A program made the position numbers and the translations under genes. Below, piece by piece: positions 28,476 through 40,345 of a stretch of DNA of 64,000 bases. The stretch covers positions 1 to 64,000 of the forward strand of contig MCGT01000021.1 of the NCBI GenBank assembly GCA_002104935.1, written 5' to 3'. This DNA comes from Hesseltinella vesiculosa (Eukaryota > Mucoromycota > Mucoromycetes > Mucorales > Cunninghamellaceae). The notes below the pieces were generated by a model, which was not told where the DNA came from, did not search any database, and worked only from the letters and a program-made list of their open reading frames with translations. Each line of letters starts with the position of its first letter. Positions within the stretch are counted from its first letter, which is position 1.

Positions 28476-31397
28476 ACAAACTCATATCCGCATAGCCACG
28501 TGGAACACGCGTGGCCTCCTTAAACTCACAACAGCACCCGCCTCGTCCTCGACTGCCAAGCAAGTCTCCACCTTTATCCGTTCACAAGAACTCGCGGCTG
28601 ATATTGTCTGCCTGCAAGAAATCAAGCTGGCTTCAGCTAACAACCTATCTGAAGACCTCCTCCATCGTCTACACCTATCTTACCAACAATTCTCCCATTT
28701 CTTCACCAAACACGTTGGAATTGTAATCCTCAACAAACATCTCGAAGTCCAAAACGCCTTCGTATCCCTGGACCAACGCATCATGGTCGTTAAAGTGTAC
28801 CACAGACAAACACAGCAAAGCCTCACTGTCGTCAATGTCTATGGCCCCTCAGCTGCCCCCAGGGATGTTAAATGCCAATTCTTCGAGAACCTTTACTCAC
28901 TACCTCCATTTGCAGATGGGTCTATCAACAATGACTCGATTGTCTGCGGTGACTTCAACCTACGTCTTTATGACCCCAATCCTCCTAAATGGCAAAGACA
29001 TTGGACACTACGCCTTCAAGCCCTTATGGTAGACTCTGCCCCACACGCAGGAGACGTTACTAGGGAGGCTGGAGGCTCCTCTTCCTGTATCGACTATCTC
29101 TTCGTGTCGAAAAACCTGGCGCATCGCACCGCAAACCCTCGCAACTAGTCCCTCCCTTCGGCGTGGTCTGACCACCACCTGTTGGCCTGTGACATAGTCA
29201 CCCCTCGCTCAGATATCGGACGTGGCACCTGGCGTTTCAACACATTCCTTCTCCAAGACCCCGATTTGGCAGACCTGCTCATTACCTCGGTCAACCTACA
29301 TCTTCAATCCCTCCCACCTAACCCTTCTCCGGAGGAAGTGATCTCTATCTGGGAAGACCTCAAGCGCATCATTCAGGCGGTGGCCAAGAACAGAGGTCCA
29401 ACTCTGGCTAAACAACGACGGCGCCGTTGGGAACTCCTCCAAAAAGAAAGGAATGCGCGGCCCAATCTGGAAAAGCCAGACTCTGAAGTCGATGAAAAAA
29501 AGTATGCCAGCTCAATATCCAGACGCCAATCCTTACAAAGTCAGATCGATGAACACATCTCCCAGGACATGCAACGTCTAATTACCAGATCTGCCACCCG
29601 TTGGGCGGAAAAAGGTGAACGTAGCAACAAGTACTTCTTTAACACAATCAAGAGGAGAAACTCCGAGCAGACCATCCACAGCCTGAAGAACGCAGAGGGT
29701 TCCAAGGTTACGGGCACCTCCAGTATACTGCAGCTTGCGCATTCATTCTACAGCAATCTCTATGCGGCAGAACCCGTGAATGAGATGGCCATTCGACAAA
29801 TGGAAGAGGCTATCCCCAGCCAAGCTCGCCTCGATGACAATGAACGAGACCGTCTGCTATCAGCCCCCTCCCCCGAGGAGATCGGCATTCTACTGAAGAG
29901 ATCTCCTCGCGACCGCAGCCCTGGTATGGATGGCATTCCCTTCGAGGTCTATACCTTCCTATTTTCGGCCTCGGCGGCTTTCCAGAACATCCTCACGTGC
30001 CTGATTGCGAACGCTTATGCCGGATTTCTACCGCCAAGCTGGCAAGAAACGCGCATGATCTTACTTTTTAAGAAAAATGACCCAGAGGACCTACGGAACT
30101 GGCGCCCACTCTCTCTGATCAACTGTGATGCGAAACTCTTCACAAAATGGCTGGCCAACTCCCTAAGAGATATGCTGGGGAGAATCATCAATCCATTGCA
30201 GACAGGCTTTATGCCTGGTGCCCAAATCTCAGATAACGGCTTGATCCTACAAACATTCAGAGACCAGCAACGCGGCCTTCTTTCTACCCGTGGCGCTGAG
30301 CGACTAAGCCCTTGGGTGGCTGCATGCCTAGACCAAGAAAAGGCATATGACAGGGTACACCCGGTATACTTTTACAGAATCCTAACTCGCTTTGGCTTCC
30401 CGTCCCCCCTGGTCAAAGTGCTATCAACCCTGTTTTTCAAGACGAGCATCCATGTGTCCATCAATGGCTCATTGGGCTCTCCCTTCCAGCAAAACCGAGG
30501 CCTCCGACAGGGCGACCCTTTGTCTCCCCTCCTCTTCAATCTCATGATCGAACCCCTGCTGCGGTCTATTCAACAAACGCCCTCACTCAAAGGTTATAGC
30601 CCTTTCAGAGAAGGTCATCGTATACCGCCCAATGCCCCTCCATCCAGCGTAAATGTCAAAACTATGGCATACGCTGATGATATGGTGGTTTTTTTAAGAG
30701 ATCCCTCGGAGTGGGATATCCTCCAGAACTTGTACTCTGTATATGCTGCTGCCTCGAATGCCAGACTGAATATCCAGAAGACGGAGCTCATCTCCCTGTC
30801 AGGCCACCCTTGGCACCAATGGTCACCTATCCGGCATATTACATCCGCGTCTTGGCATGACAAACATAGCCCTAATGTGGTCAAGTACCTGGGTTTTCCC
30901 ATATACTGCTCCAAAGCTCAACTCCGTACATTTTGGGACAACTGTGCCATAAAGATTGACAGACAATGCCAGATCCTCCGGGAGCGTAAACTTTCCATTC
31001 GTGGTACCAGCCTCCTCTGCAATTCCGTCATCTTAGCCTCTCTGTGGCATACCCTCCGTATCACCCCGATCACGGAGGCAAATATCCGCCCAATTAGGGC
31101 TAGTATACGCAAATTTGTGATGCCTTTCCATCCTGCTCCCTCATGGGTCACTGCTACTCGTCCCCGTATGCAAGGTGGTCTAGGCGTCCTAGACATCAAC
31201 TCCCAACAGTTGGCTCTACAAATTCGTCTAGCCCAAAGGATCATTAACACCGAGCACCAGTCCAATGACATTCTAGCGAAGCTGATCCAAGGAATGTGGA
31301 TCCGCTGTTTTGACCAAAACAGTGTTTGGGAAGCTCCCAACGTCCCGTCTAAGCGACTTCGTCCACCTTTCAAATCATGGGTTGCCCGGTTGTCCCT
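27089..31397 (+). mobile_element. LINE III, 5'-truncated, 3' end cut by LTR B
   Basis: It begins inside ORF1 directly after the A-tail of LINE II and ends inside ORF2 at the LTR of gypsy B. ORF1 and ORF2 overlap by 8 nt (ATGAGTAA). One in-frame TAG at 29146 breaks ORF2. Other fragments of this family are at 6135-7805, 10880-12199, 13784-14474 and 39431-40345. Confidence 0.88.
28468..31397 (+). pseudogene. LINE III ORF2 with one nonsense codon, 3'-truncated
   Basis: The endonuclease part (28468-29145) reads IRIATWNTRGLLKL, IVCLQEIKLA, VCGDFNLRLYDPN and CIDYLFVSKN, then an in-frame TAG. The same frame resumes at once with WSDHHLLACDI, so a single point mutation explains the break. The RT follows with NWRPLSLINCDAKLFTKWL, CLDQEKAYDRVHPVY, GLRQGDPLSPLLFNLMIEP and MAYADDMVVFLRDP. 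The coding region stops at the LTR B border (31398), so the C-terminal zinc finger is missing; the last residues before the LTR are FKSWVARLSL. Confidence 0.9.
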
Positions 31398-31663
31398 TGT
31401 AGAATACGTCAATGATCGGACCAAAAGGTGAGATTTTATTGAGTATTCAGATGAAGAAGAAGAAAAAGATAAATAAAGTCGTAAAACTAAATAATAAAGT
31501 GACATCGGACGGAGTCCGAATGTCGACAATCCAATTGCTGCTGGATTAACCGATGCTCATTTTTTGTGAGTCAATGGTGCTCGAGAACCATTGACTGGTG
31601 TGAACTGCGATCTTTTCTGTTTTGTTTAGTAGATGATCATCTCACTTATGCTCGTATTTTACA
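31398..31663 (-). repeat. LTR B, 3' LTR of gypsy B (266 bp)
   Basis: TGTAGAATACGTC...CTCGTATTTTACA, nearly identical to the solo LTR 5868-6134 and, inverted, to 44394-44627. The adjacent purine tract in element orientation identifies it as the 3' LTR of the element to its right. Confidence 0.92.
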
Positions 31664-31842
31664 TTGCCCCCTACCAGGTTAAGTCCTTATGTAATTGGAT
31701 TGTACCTGCTAGATATATGATGCATGCTGATATTGGGCGCGTTTGCGGATATGCGACGTAGCATTGCCTTTTGTACTGGGTAGCTAATCCAATACGTACG
31801 GCGTACTAGTATCGACGTGCAAGTTATATGAAGTCAAGATAC

Positions 31843-31876
<34 letters not shown>

Positions 31877-32194
31877 GTATCATGTTCCGTTACGAGAAAG
31901 TGTTGAGATCGAGTTCGCATTTGGAGATGTGGGAATGCTGTCTTTAACAGGTTTACCATCGATCTTGCAAATGTAGTGCGACGCTGTTATCAAGCGATAG
32001 CGTGTCATTTATCATGCGTGTGGCTCAGTGGGACGAAGTCTGCACTGGACGTGTCCTATTATTGTTGGAGGTACATAGTATAAATCTATTGGATATGCTT
32101 CATAGGTTTATATGTGATCGGTTTGTTGATGGTTTTTTTTTTTTTTTTTATGTTTCTTCTTCTCTGATGATAGTATGTGTCGTCTGTTGATTCG
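31664..32194 (-). other. Gypsy B 3' non-coding region
   Basis: About 530 bp between the stop of Gag-Pol and the 3' LTR with no supported gene. It contains a T-run of about 30 (31845-31874) and a second of about 15. The region next to the LTR is the putative polypurine primer site. Confidence 0.6.
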
Positions 32195-35100
32195 TCATTC
32201 TTGAATGATGAATTCATCAAGTGCTTTTAACTTAGCTTTCTCTGCTGAGAGTTCTTTGTCATAGTCAAAGTTGGCTTGTCTCCAATAGTCAAATATGATT
32301 TGTGTTTGATTGAAATTCTCAAAGGGAATCCATGTAATTTCATCATAACCTTTCCATTTAACTTGGTATGTACGGTGACCGATTCTACCTCTGTGTTTGA
32401 TGATTTTTTCGATTTCAAATGTATCTTCTGCATTATTTTGTTTTGTGATGCTGGGGTCACTGCAGACAGGTTTGAGTTGACTGGGAGCAAAGCGTTGTTT
32501 GAGTCGTTCGTTCATATCGACATCCTCAAGAATGTAGGATCCACCCTTTGTTTTTTCTACTATCCTGTATGGACCAGTGTATTTGGGTTCGAGCTTACGC
32601 CGTAACGTGGGCTCAGCGATCGCTACTAAGGAGTCGATTTTATAATCTACCATTTTCATCTTTTGGTTGTATCTGTCTTGTATTGTCTGTCGAAGAAGCC
32701 GTTGCTTTTCAGTTAGTGCGGGAATTACTACTTCCTTAAGCTCTCGGAATTTCTTTTCTAGAGATGCTAAAGTGTATGTGGTAGTAGGGATATTAAATTC
32801 CGTAGTGTTTCTTATGTCATCGTTATAATCGATTAAACCATTCGGTGATCTGAAAAAGAAGAGAGCATGTGGTGATGACTTTGTGGCTGAATGAGGTTGT
32901 AAATTATAATATAAGGCGACTGTGGGTACGAAAATGTCCCAGTCTCGTAGTTGAGAGTCAACTAGTTTGGCTAGCATCAATGTGGTGGTTTTCACTGCTC
33001 TTTCTGCCGCGCCGTTGGCCCGGGGATGATAAGGCGTGATGACTCGATGATCAATGCCTGCTTGTTCATGCATCTTTCTTACCAGGTGATTGACGAATTC
33101 TGTCCCATTATCTGACTGAATAATTTTGGGAAAGCCGATTTGACAGAATGTTTCGTACAACGTCGTTGCAATAGTGAAAGCCGTTTTATCGGGGATTGCT
33201 TTCAGGAAGACGTATTTTGAAAAGATGTCAATGATTACAAAAAGATAGTGATTCCCTGTGTAGGACGTAGGGAATGGGCCTGCTAAGTCGATAGCATAGT
33301 GCTCTCCAGGACTATTTGCTTCGATAGATTTTAGTGGATGATAACCTTGTCTTGCTGTGTTATATCTCATACATTGCATACAAGCCTGGGCTATCTCTTG
33401 GGCTTCTTTGTGCATATTGGGCCAGGAAATGCCTAATTCATGAATGGCTCTGATCATGGCTGCAGCTCCAAAGTGTCCTTTTATGTGCTGGGCTTCCAGT
33501 AATTCTTTCCTGTCTTTTTCTGCCGGTGTGTTAAAGTGTTCGGTGTCTAGATCTCTGAGATGCGTGGTGGCTCTCACACTAATGATAGGCTCAAATGTGT
33601 CCAGATCAGTGGTGATCATCTCAATTTTGGTGAGATCTATGTCGTTCCCGTTACTTAATATTTGTTGGGACGGTAGGATGACTCGGGTCGTACCCTTGAC
33701 TAGCATTCTTTTTTTGTTTGCTGGTGTGTCATTGTCATAGCATGATTGTAGATTTTGTGTTTGGTCACGGTTACGGTGCCATTGTTTGTTAGGGTAACGA
33801 GTAGGTTTATCTTTTTGATGAGGGATCGTGCGTTTGGGCGTTGAAGTTGATGCTTCGGCATCATGCGTAGAAGTTGATACTTCGGTATTACCCCCCTCCA
33901 GCTCTTTTCGCGTAGGGAAAAGGCGAGAAAGTTGGTCAGGAAGATGATTGTCTATACCGGGGAGGTGCACAATAGTAAACGTGTAATCAAGAAGGATGTC
34001 AAGCCAGTTGGCCATCATAGGGTTGACTTGATCCTGCGAGTGCAGATATACAAGAGCGCGATGATCGGTGTAGAGCGTAAATGGAGCTCCCCAGAGGAAC
34101 TGATGGAATTTCTTTAGGGCAAATATTATGGCTAACAGTTCCCTTTTGGTGGTGGAGTAATTCATTTCCGACTTGGAAAGGGAGCGTGCGGCGAAATGAA
34201 TGTATTGATGTGCATTCGTGATCGGATGTTTCTGAAAGAGAACAGCTCCTATGCCTGTGTCCGATGCGTCCGTGGCTACGTAGAAAGATCTACTTGTGTC
34301 GGGTAATGATAAGATAGGGGCTTCAGTGAGCGTATTTTTCAATAAGAAAAAAGCGTCAGTGTGGCGGTCAGTCCACAGATGTTCGATGCGTCCCTGGTTG
34401 CGTAACTCGTTGAGTGGTTTGCTAACGGTAGAGAGTTTGGGGATGAAAGCATTGAAATAGTTGACAAGACCGAGGAAGCGTTGGATATCTTTTCCCGTTC
34501 GGGGAAGGGGCCATGTCTGAACGTTAGACACTTTTAGTGGGTCAACTTGGACGCCCTGTTCCGAGACGCAGTGACCGAGCAAGGTGACCGCTTCGTGTGC
34601 AAAATGGCATTTGTCAGGGTTAAGAGCCAAGTTGGCATTGGTCAGGATGCGAATGACTTCAGCGATGTGTTCCACGTGGGAGTTAAAGTCGGGGGAAAAA
34701 ATAATGATATCATCAATGAAATTGAGAACAAAAGATAGGTGACCGAAGAGAATACGCATCACCTTTTGGAATTTGTTGGAGATAGGTTTCAAGCCGAAAG
34801 GGCATCCTACAAACATGTATTGTTGGCCACGGTGAGTAAAGGCTGTTTTATGACGGTGATCAGGATGGATCATAAAACGATGAAATGCGGATTTGAGGTC
34901 CAACGTAGTAAATACAGCAGCGCCTTGTAGCTGGTTGAAAATATCCTGGATGAGAGGTATTGGGAAACGATCATCGGGAAGAAGTTCATTGATGTGACGT
35001 GGATCTAGACAGGCACGGCGGCCGATTTTGTGGCCTGATGCATCCTTTTTGGGAGCAAAAGTAATGGGCGAGTTCCATGCGGACTCATGGGGACCTATGG

Positions 35101-36855
35101 CAATGGCGACACCGTCGGACACCCATGTATTGACGGCCTCATCGGCTACTGGTTCTAGCGCGATAGGAATGGGATATTGTCTACGATAGGCGGTAGCCTC
35201 AGGTGGTCTAGTGTCAAGTCTGATGACGGATTCTGGCACATTACAAAAAGTGTTGGATGGAATGGCCTGGTTGGTATCGATGAGTGGCTGCAATGCGTCC
35301 ATCATATGGTTTCTCATACGTAAAGTGCCAACGGGCGAATCATTTGCTGTAGGTGGACGGATGTCCAGGAGATCTGTGTCATCGACATTAGGTGATGATA
35401 ACAGGTCGTCATTGGGATACAGATGTGTTAAGCCAGTAATGCCTATTCCGAGATGAGGAATGAGATCCATGCCTATTAAGACAGGACAGGCATCGGGCAT
35501 GTTCATTATCTCGAACGTATGGTTTGTAGCAATTTGATTATATTGCACACTAATTTTTTCTGTCTCTCCCAGTCGCTCTGTGACATGATCTTTCAGAGCT
35601 GTGAAGATGGTTCCTTCAACTGGACGGACGCGAACGTCTAGTTTATTTGCAAACGCTGGTGTGATTGCAGAGGTGGTGGAACCGGTGTCCAAGAGCGCTA
35701 AGGTTGGCTCATTCTGTAGAAGGACAGGGAGAAAAATAGAGTCAGCCTGAGATCGAGCCATGTTGGTCGTAGACTTTGGCTGTGCGTCTAATGACTTACG
35801 GACGGACCGGAAGATGCTTGCGGCCTTTTCATAGGCCGAAGAGGGTGCAGGAGCGACCGATGACGAGGGCATCGATGCGCGGATGGTGGCCGTAGTCACG
35901 TTCTGAGGTACGGAACCTGGACAAGGGCGGGCTGCTCTACTCTTGCCATAACCCGTTTTGGCCTTGTGCATTGCACGTGCCCGAAATTGTTGGGGCTGTT
36001 GACGGCGAGGTTGGTACGGCTGGGTGTTGCCCTTGAAAGGGGGTCGTCCATTGTGATAGGAACGAACCTTATTGCTATAGCATTCGTTCTCATTGTGGAA
36101 AACGATGCGTCCTGGATGATTAGGGCAATTGCCCTGGTTTGCCTTGCGATTGTCAAGCGCAGTGGGTTTTGTAGGAAAATGCGCCTTACCGGCACCAGTA
36201 ACTTCCGCTGCGTGACGTTGGGTTACGTTGGGGCGCGCAGGGTGGAAATGTTCCTGGTAGAATGGTAAGGTGGCAAGATCGTTGACGATTTGTTGCACGT
36301 CTGCCAGAGTGGGCTGGTACTGCTTTTGATTTATAAAAGCTTGCATGAAATGATTGTTCAGCCGCTCATTGCTGGGCAGGAGAGCCCTCGTGAATTTGAG
36401 GCCTAATGAGGTGTCCTGTTGGAGACCTGCATCAAAAGCCAATTGCTGATAACGCACAAAAAAATCACGAATGTGCTCAGCGCTGCCGAGGCGGAGGTTT
36501 TCCAGACGTCTTTTCAACATGTCTGGACGCGCTCCTTCACCGAAGAGTTCGATGATAAGGTCACGAGCCTGGGACCAGGGGAGTTGACTCTGCTGGAGAC
36601 CTTTCATCTTGATGGTCTCGGCAAAGTAGGTGTACATGTCCCTGTTCAAGGAGATGCGCACGACTCTTCCCCATTCTCTTTCCATGGTGTTACCATTGGC
36701 TTCCATGATGAATTCAAGGTCATGGAGGTATTCATGGATATTTTCGTATAATTTACGATTGGGATCGATCTTGGGATCCTCTTGCCCTTGGTAGACGAGT
36801 TGCAGACGGGGCACGTCTTTAGGGCGAATGTGCTCCGTTCTCGTGGGGTTATGCA
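32195..36855 (-). CDS. Gypsy B Gag-Pol polyprotein with C-terminal chromodomain
   Basis: The single ~1,550-codon frame has no stops. In order: partial Gag (to ~220), a C-X2-H-X6-H-X4-C knuckle (CPNHPG...HNENEC, ~245-260), aspartic protease (ALLDTGSTTSAITP, ~389), RT (FTTLDLKSAFHRF, then FVLNFIDDIIIFS near 712), RNase H (YVATDASDTGIGAVL near 865), integrase HHCC (H-X3-H...CMQCMRYN near 1123-1160), the integrase D-D-E core (AIDLAGPF, IQSDNGTEF, ANGAAERA, ~1190-1285) and a chromodomain near 1480-1525 (YQVKWKGYDEITWIPFENF). Chromodomain integrases are known to steer insertion to modified chromatin. The N-terminal end is not native: it opens at the junction with LINE IV and about 230 Gag residues are absent relative to gypsy A. 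Confidence 0.93.
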
Positions 36856-38420
36856 CATTCGGACGGCGGGAGGGTCAAGTCGTTGAGCTGGGTGTCGCTT
36901 ACTTGCTGGTGGCCTCGCGCGTATGATGTCATATCGTGGATAGCTGTTGGCTCAACAGGATCCTGTCGGTAAAGCTGTGAGTAATAGGCATGGGTAAGCT
37001 TGCTGATCTCACTGGTGTCAGTGTGTATGGTGCCCGACACTGGGTCTATCACGCCTTGCAAGGTTGTCTGTCCCGTGCGCCGCCTGATGGTGTTGTAGAA
37101 GTACTTGGTGTTACGTTCTCCGGCCTCTAGCCATTTGGTGGCAGAGCGTATACGTAGTCCTTCCATCAGCTTTTGTGTGTGTTGATCAATGTCGGCTTCC
37201 GTAGATGCGAGGGCTGTTTTGACCGAATCCATTGGGTGAGTGTGTAAGTCTTGGAGTAGTGCCTCTCGTCGTGCTTGAAGGTCGGCCAGATCGTTTGACT
37301 TGGTGACCTTTAGTTGTCTGCTAACGTTGACTGCTAGGATCTGCACTGATGTCTTCACGTGCTCCCATTGATCCTGGGTCGAGAGGTTGTGCCGTTGCGG
37401 TCGGGAGAAAAAGGCCAATAGCAGGTTTTCCAGCTGCGACAGGAAGGCCTTGCTATCCAAAGCTTGGTTATTGAAGCGCCAGGTACCTGGGCCCATCATA
37501 GGGCGTTGTATGGTCAGATCTACATATAGCATATGGTGGTCGGTCCTTGCTTGGGGAAGGAAGAATTGACCAGATGCCTGTGCCTTTTCAACCCCAAAGT
37601 CGTTTCCTAGTATGTAGTCAATGGTTGTACGGCGGTTTTGCATTGATTTGAAAGTGGGTGCTGGCGTGTACCCGCTGCGTCCGGATGGTTGGTCTGTAGT
37701 GAGTCGGACGAGGTCATGGTAGCGTTCCCATAGTTCTGAGGCGAAATCCCGGTCTACCCCTGGTAGGGATTTACCGTAGAGGTGGATGTTGAGATCGCCA
37801 CAAATGATCCAAGGCTCTGGCCGCTCTGATTTCAAAAGGGGATGCTCTAGGATGTCCCGTTGTCGACGTTGGCGTGGGGTGGGGGAGGCTGACATGTAAA
37901 TATATGCTATGTTCGTGACTGTGGCTCCTGTAGTGTTATCAATAACGGTGGCGGTTGTGATTCGTTCGTCCGTTGATATACTTTCGTTGGTGAGGGAAAA
38001 GTGGCGGTTGATGCATATTATGGCAGTTTTGGATGACGCACAATAGGATCGACCTTGGAGTAAAGATTGTAGTCGTTGTTCATTTTCGTGGGACAGGTGT
38101 GCTTGTCTGGCTAAGGGTTTTGGACGTCTTGCAGGCAGAGGATGTCCACGTGGTGTTTTTGTCGGTTGATGATGTACTTCAGGAATTCGGATTTGGTGGT
38201 GCGGTTATGGATGGTGAGCAGACTCCTCGCGTTGAGGGTTGCTATGCGTAGACTAGGTTGTCTACTCATTGACTTGGTCTGGGGGTGTCGCCCTCGGTTG
38301 ATCTGGGTACAGGGCGATGTACCGATATTTGCTCTGCAATGCGTGACCTACCAGTATCAGTATTGGTGCGTAGGATCCTCGCCCGCGGGTATTTTTTTGG
38401 ATCGTTTTCGTGGCAAACTT
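36856..38420 (-). pseudogene. LINE family IV fragment: ORF1 end, endonuclease, linker
   Basis: On the minus strand the ORF1 C-terminus (RILRTNTDTGRSRIAEQ) ends with TGA overlapping the ORF2 ATG (38267-38269). ORF2 begins SLRIATLNARSLLTIHN, then DILCLQDVQNP, and after frame breaks near 38100 and 37900 continues as a 348-codon open frame with IICGDLNIHLYGKSLPG, TTIDYILGND, ARTDHHMLYVDLTIQRP and the linker up to SATKWLEAGERNTKYFYNTI. It is cut at about 36856 by gypsy B before the RT core. It is the sister of 8531-10533. Confidence 0.87.
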
Positions 38421-38489
38421 CAAAATCCTTTAAAAAATAAATAAACTGTGGGTATTCAAACTTAAAAAAAAAAAAAAAAAACAAACGCA

Positions 38490-38540
38490 CTCTTTCGCTT
38501 AAAGAATTTTTCTATAACAGGCAAAACCTTTAAGCGAGTA
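38490..38540. repeat. GCTTAA hairpin repeat, copy in accessory region
   Basis: CTCTTTCGCTTAAAG, a spacer and CAAAACCTTTAAGCGAG form the same hairpin as 7873-7918 and 12456-12501. An A-run of 17 precedes it and a T-run follows 40 bp later. Confidence 0.55.
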
Positions 38541-38582
38541 ATTTTTCTTGGATCCTACGAAAAAACAACAACATTCGACTGC

Positions 38583-38806
38583 TTTTTTTTTTTTTTTTTT
38601 TTTTTAAAAAAAAAAGAACGATTTATTCATACAACATCAGAAAACGGTAAACTAATACAGCACAATCCTAACAAGGACAAACAGCCATAGGCAGACTCAT
38701 GGGACAACGTGAACCTAATGTCCTCGCATCAGACTGTGATATCGTGGCAGCCAGAGAAGGGGCTCAAAGGGGGTTTGGTCGCGATCGTATGCCCAATGGG
38801 CCAGCC
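38583..38806 (-). mobile_element. 5'-truncated LINE 3' end with 15-bp target duplication
   Basis: Exact 15-bp repeats ACAACATTCGACTGC flank the insertion (38568-38582 and 38807-38821). On the minus strand it ends with GAATAAATCGTTC, a T-run and an A-run. This AATAAATCG plus T-run plus A-run layout is shared with 5413-5440 and with the 66-bp insert at 39214. A short frame (LAHWAYDRDQTPFEPLLWLP) may be the ORF2 C-terminus. The family has no complete member here. Confidence 0.8.
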
Positions 38807-38838
38807 ACAACATTCGACTGCGATCTCAACATCTCATT

Positions 38839-39430
38839 ATGTCATCGGGTGATCCGAATTGCATCTCCTATGCAAGTGTGCTCAAAGCGAGCTCAGCTTT
38901 GAAATTCACGAAAGCTATGGACACACCAACCCCAAAAGATGGTTTTTTTGGAGGTTCAGGCCAGACGTACACTACACTCTTTGAAGAAGCGGGCCTGAAG
39001 ACACGTATGACGATATACAAGGCTGAAAAGATCTTACAAGCGGCTCTCGATCCGGATAATGTGATCATGGAACTACCTACGAAGTACTATATTACGGTGG
39101 AGGAATTGTACGAAGCCATCGAAGAGGCTTTTGGTCCTGTGGTGGGGATTGCCCCTTTGGTGACCACTTTTGTAAAAAAAGATTTTTGCTGCTGGACATT
39201 CGATTCGTGGAAATGATTTTTTTAAAAAAAAAAAAAAAAAAAAACCGTTTATTGTACACATGCAGCGGTATTACAGACTGATTCGTGGAAACGAAAGTGC
39301 GCTGAAAGCTATCAATGATGGTGTAACGATTGAAGGTATCAATTACAAAGCCACTCCGGCTCAGACGGCAAACACCAAGCCCGTGGAATTGATTCGAGTG
39401 CATCTACGTAACGTGCCTAACCAGAGGATC
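38839..39430 (+). pseudogene. LINE ORF1 N-terminal and middle domain, interrupted
   Basis: The first frame (38839-39198) encodes ORF1 features: MDTPTPKDGFFGGSG, AEKILQAALDPDNVIMELPT and ELYEAIEEAFGPVVG, aligning with the domain before the knuckles in LINE I-III. After the 66-bp insert it continues as ESALKAINDGVTIEGINYKA and VELIRVHLRNVPNQ, but the frame no longer matches exactly. At 39431 the ORF1 sequence jumps directly into ORF2 RT sequence, so more than 2.5 kb of a normal LINE is missing. Confidence 0.75.
39214..39279 (-). mobile_element. 66-bp tail-only retroelement insertion
   Basis: GATTCGTGGAAA is duplicated exactly at 39202-39213 and 39280-39291. Between the copies lies only a LINE-type 3' end: on the minus strand AATAAACGG, a T-run/A-run and about 30 bp of upstream sequence. 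It is an extreme 5' truncation. Confidence 0.7.
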
Positions 39431-40345
39431 TCGGCAATTGGCGTCCTTTATCCCTTATCAACTGCGATGCCAAAGTCTTCACAAAATGGATAGCAAACAC
39501 ACTCCGCAAACAAATACGCAAACTGGTCAACCCGCTTAGACTGGGTTCGTCCCGGGTGCTAAAATCTCAGACAACGGCTGGATTCTACAATCAGTTATGG
39601 AGCAGCAAAAAGCCATACTACAATCCAAAGGCCACAAGGACCTACCCCCATGGATTGCGGCCTGCCTCGATCAGGAGAAGGCTTATGACCGTGTCCATCC
39701 CACTTATTTCAAGGCGGTACTCAAGAAGATTGGCTTTCCGTCATCTACTGTAAGAATGTAAGAATACGAGATTCGAAGTGGTTGGTTTTTATATGATTGT
39801 AGAATCAGATAAATATTGTGTTACAGGCAGGGGCTCAGTAGTTGCACAAGCTATGTGAGGGCGGCTGATTGGCTTCAAGTTCACATCTACCACTGACGTC
39901 TTGTCATCTTTGTTTTTTGACACATGGATTCATGTTACCATTAATGGTATGATTGGCGCTCCAATACGGCAGGACAGAGGTCTGCGACAGGGAGACCCTT
40001 TATCCCCTCTCCTTTTCAACTTAATGATCGAGCCTCTGCTCCAAACCATCAATCAGTCGGATGATATCTGTGGCTGTAGCCCATTCCAGGAAGGCCAAGT
40101 CATCCCGATCGCGGCTCCCCTCTCCAGTCTGTCCTTTAAGTCAATGGCATACGCTGATGATACAGTAGTTTTTCTCCGCGATCCATCAGAGTGGCAACAT
40201 CTACAGGATATTTATGAAGTTTATGCCCAAGCATGCAACGCCCGTCTGAATATCAAGAAAACGGAAATGATTTCTTTGGCTGGCCACCCATGGCCTCAGT
40301 GGAACAAGACCCGCGAAGAGACCAGCGCCCGATGGCATGATAAGA
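39431..40345 (+). pseudogene. LINE III ORF2 RT fragment with solo LTR A inside
   Basis: Translation gives NWRPLSLINCDAKVFTKWIA, then (after a frameshift) AKISDNGWILQSVM, ACLDQEKAYDRVHPTYF and KKIGFPSST, where LTR A interrupts it. It resumes with WIHVTINGMIGAPIRQDRG, LRQGDPLSPLLFNLMIEP, SMAYADDTVVFLRDPSEW and MISLAGHPWPQWNKT. It closely resembles LINE III and 10880-12199. It stops at 40345, where an unrelated RT begins mid-motif. Confidence 0.85.
39749..39885 (-). repeat. Solo LTR A with 5-bp target duplication TCTAC
   Basis: The 137-bp unit TGTAAGAATGTAAGAATACG...CAAGTTCACA is flanked by TCTAC at 39744-39748 and 39886-39890. Compared with the 175-bp LTR it lacks about 45 bp after AGAATCAGA and has a short tandem duplication TAAGAATG at its start. 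Removing it and one TCTAC restores the RT alignment of the host LINE. Confidence 0.92.

Larger units (their letters stand above)
31398..36855 (-). mobile_element. Ty3/gypsy retrotransposon B (chromovirus-like), 5' end missing
   Basis: From right to left: Gag-Pol ORF (36855-32195), a ~530-bp 3' non-coding part, a purine-rich tract (GGTAGGGGGCAA on the minus strand) and the 3' LTR (31398-31663). The 5' LTR and the beginning of gag are missing; at about 36855 the element is joined to LINE IV sequence. The left border has no matching target duplication, which fits a rearranged rather than intact insertion. Confidence 0.88.

Noticed and set aside
29182..31431. Separate RT gene starting at 29182
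   Set aside because: It is the same frame as 28468-29145 after a single TAG, and the last 11 codons lie in LTR B.
36849..36856. Native start of gypsy B Gag-Pol
   Set aside because: The codon there is GTG at the junction with LINE IV; the true N-terminus is missing.
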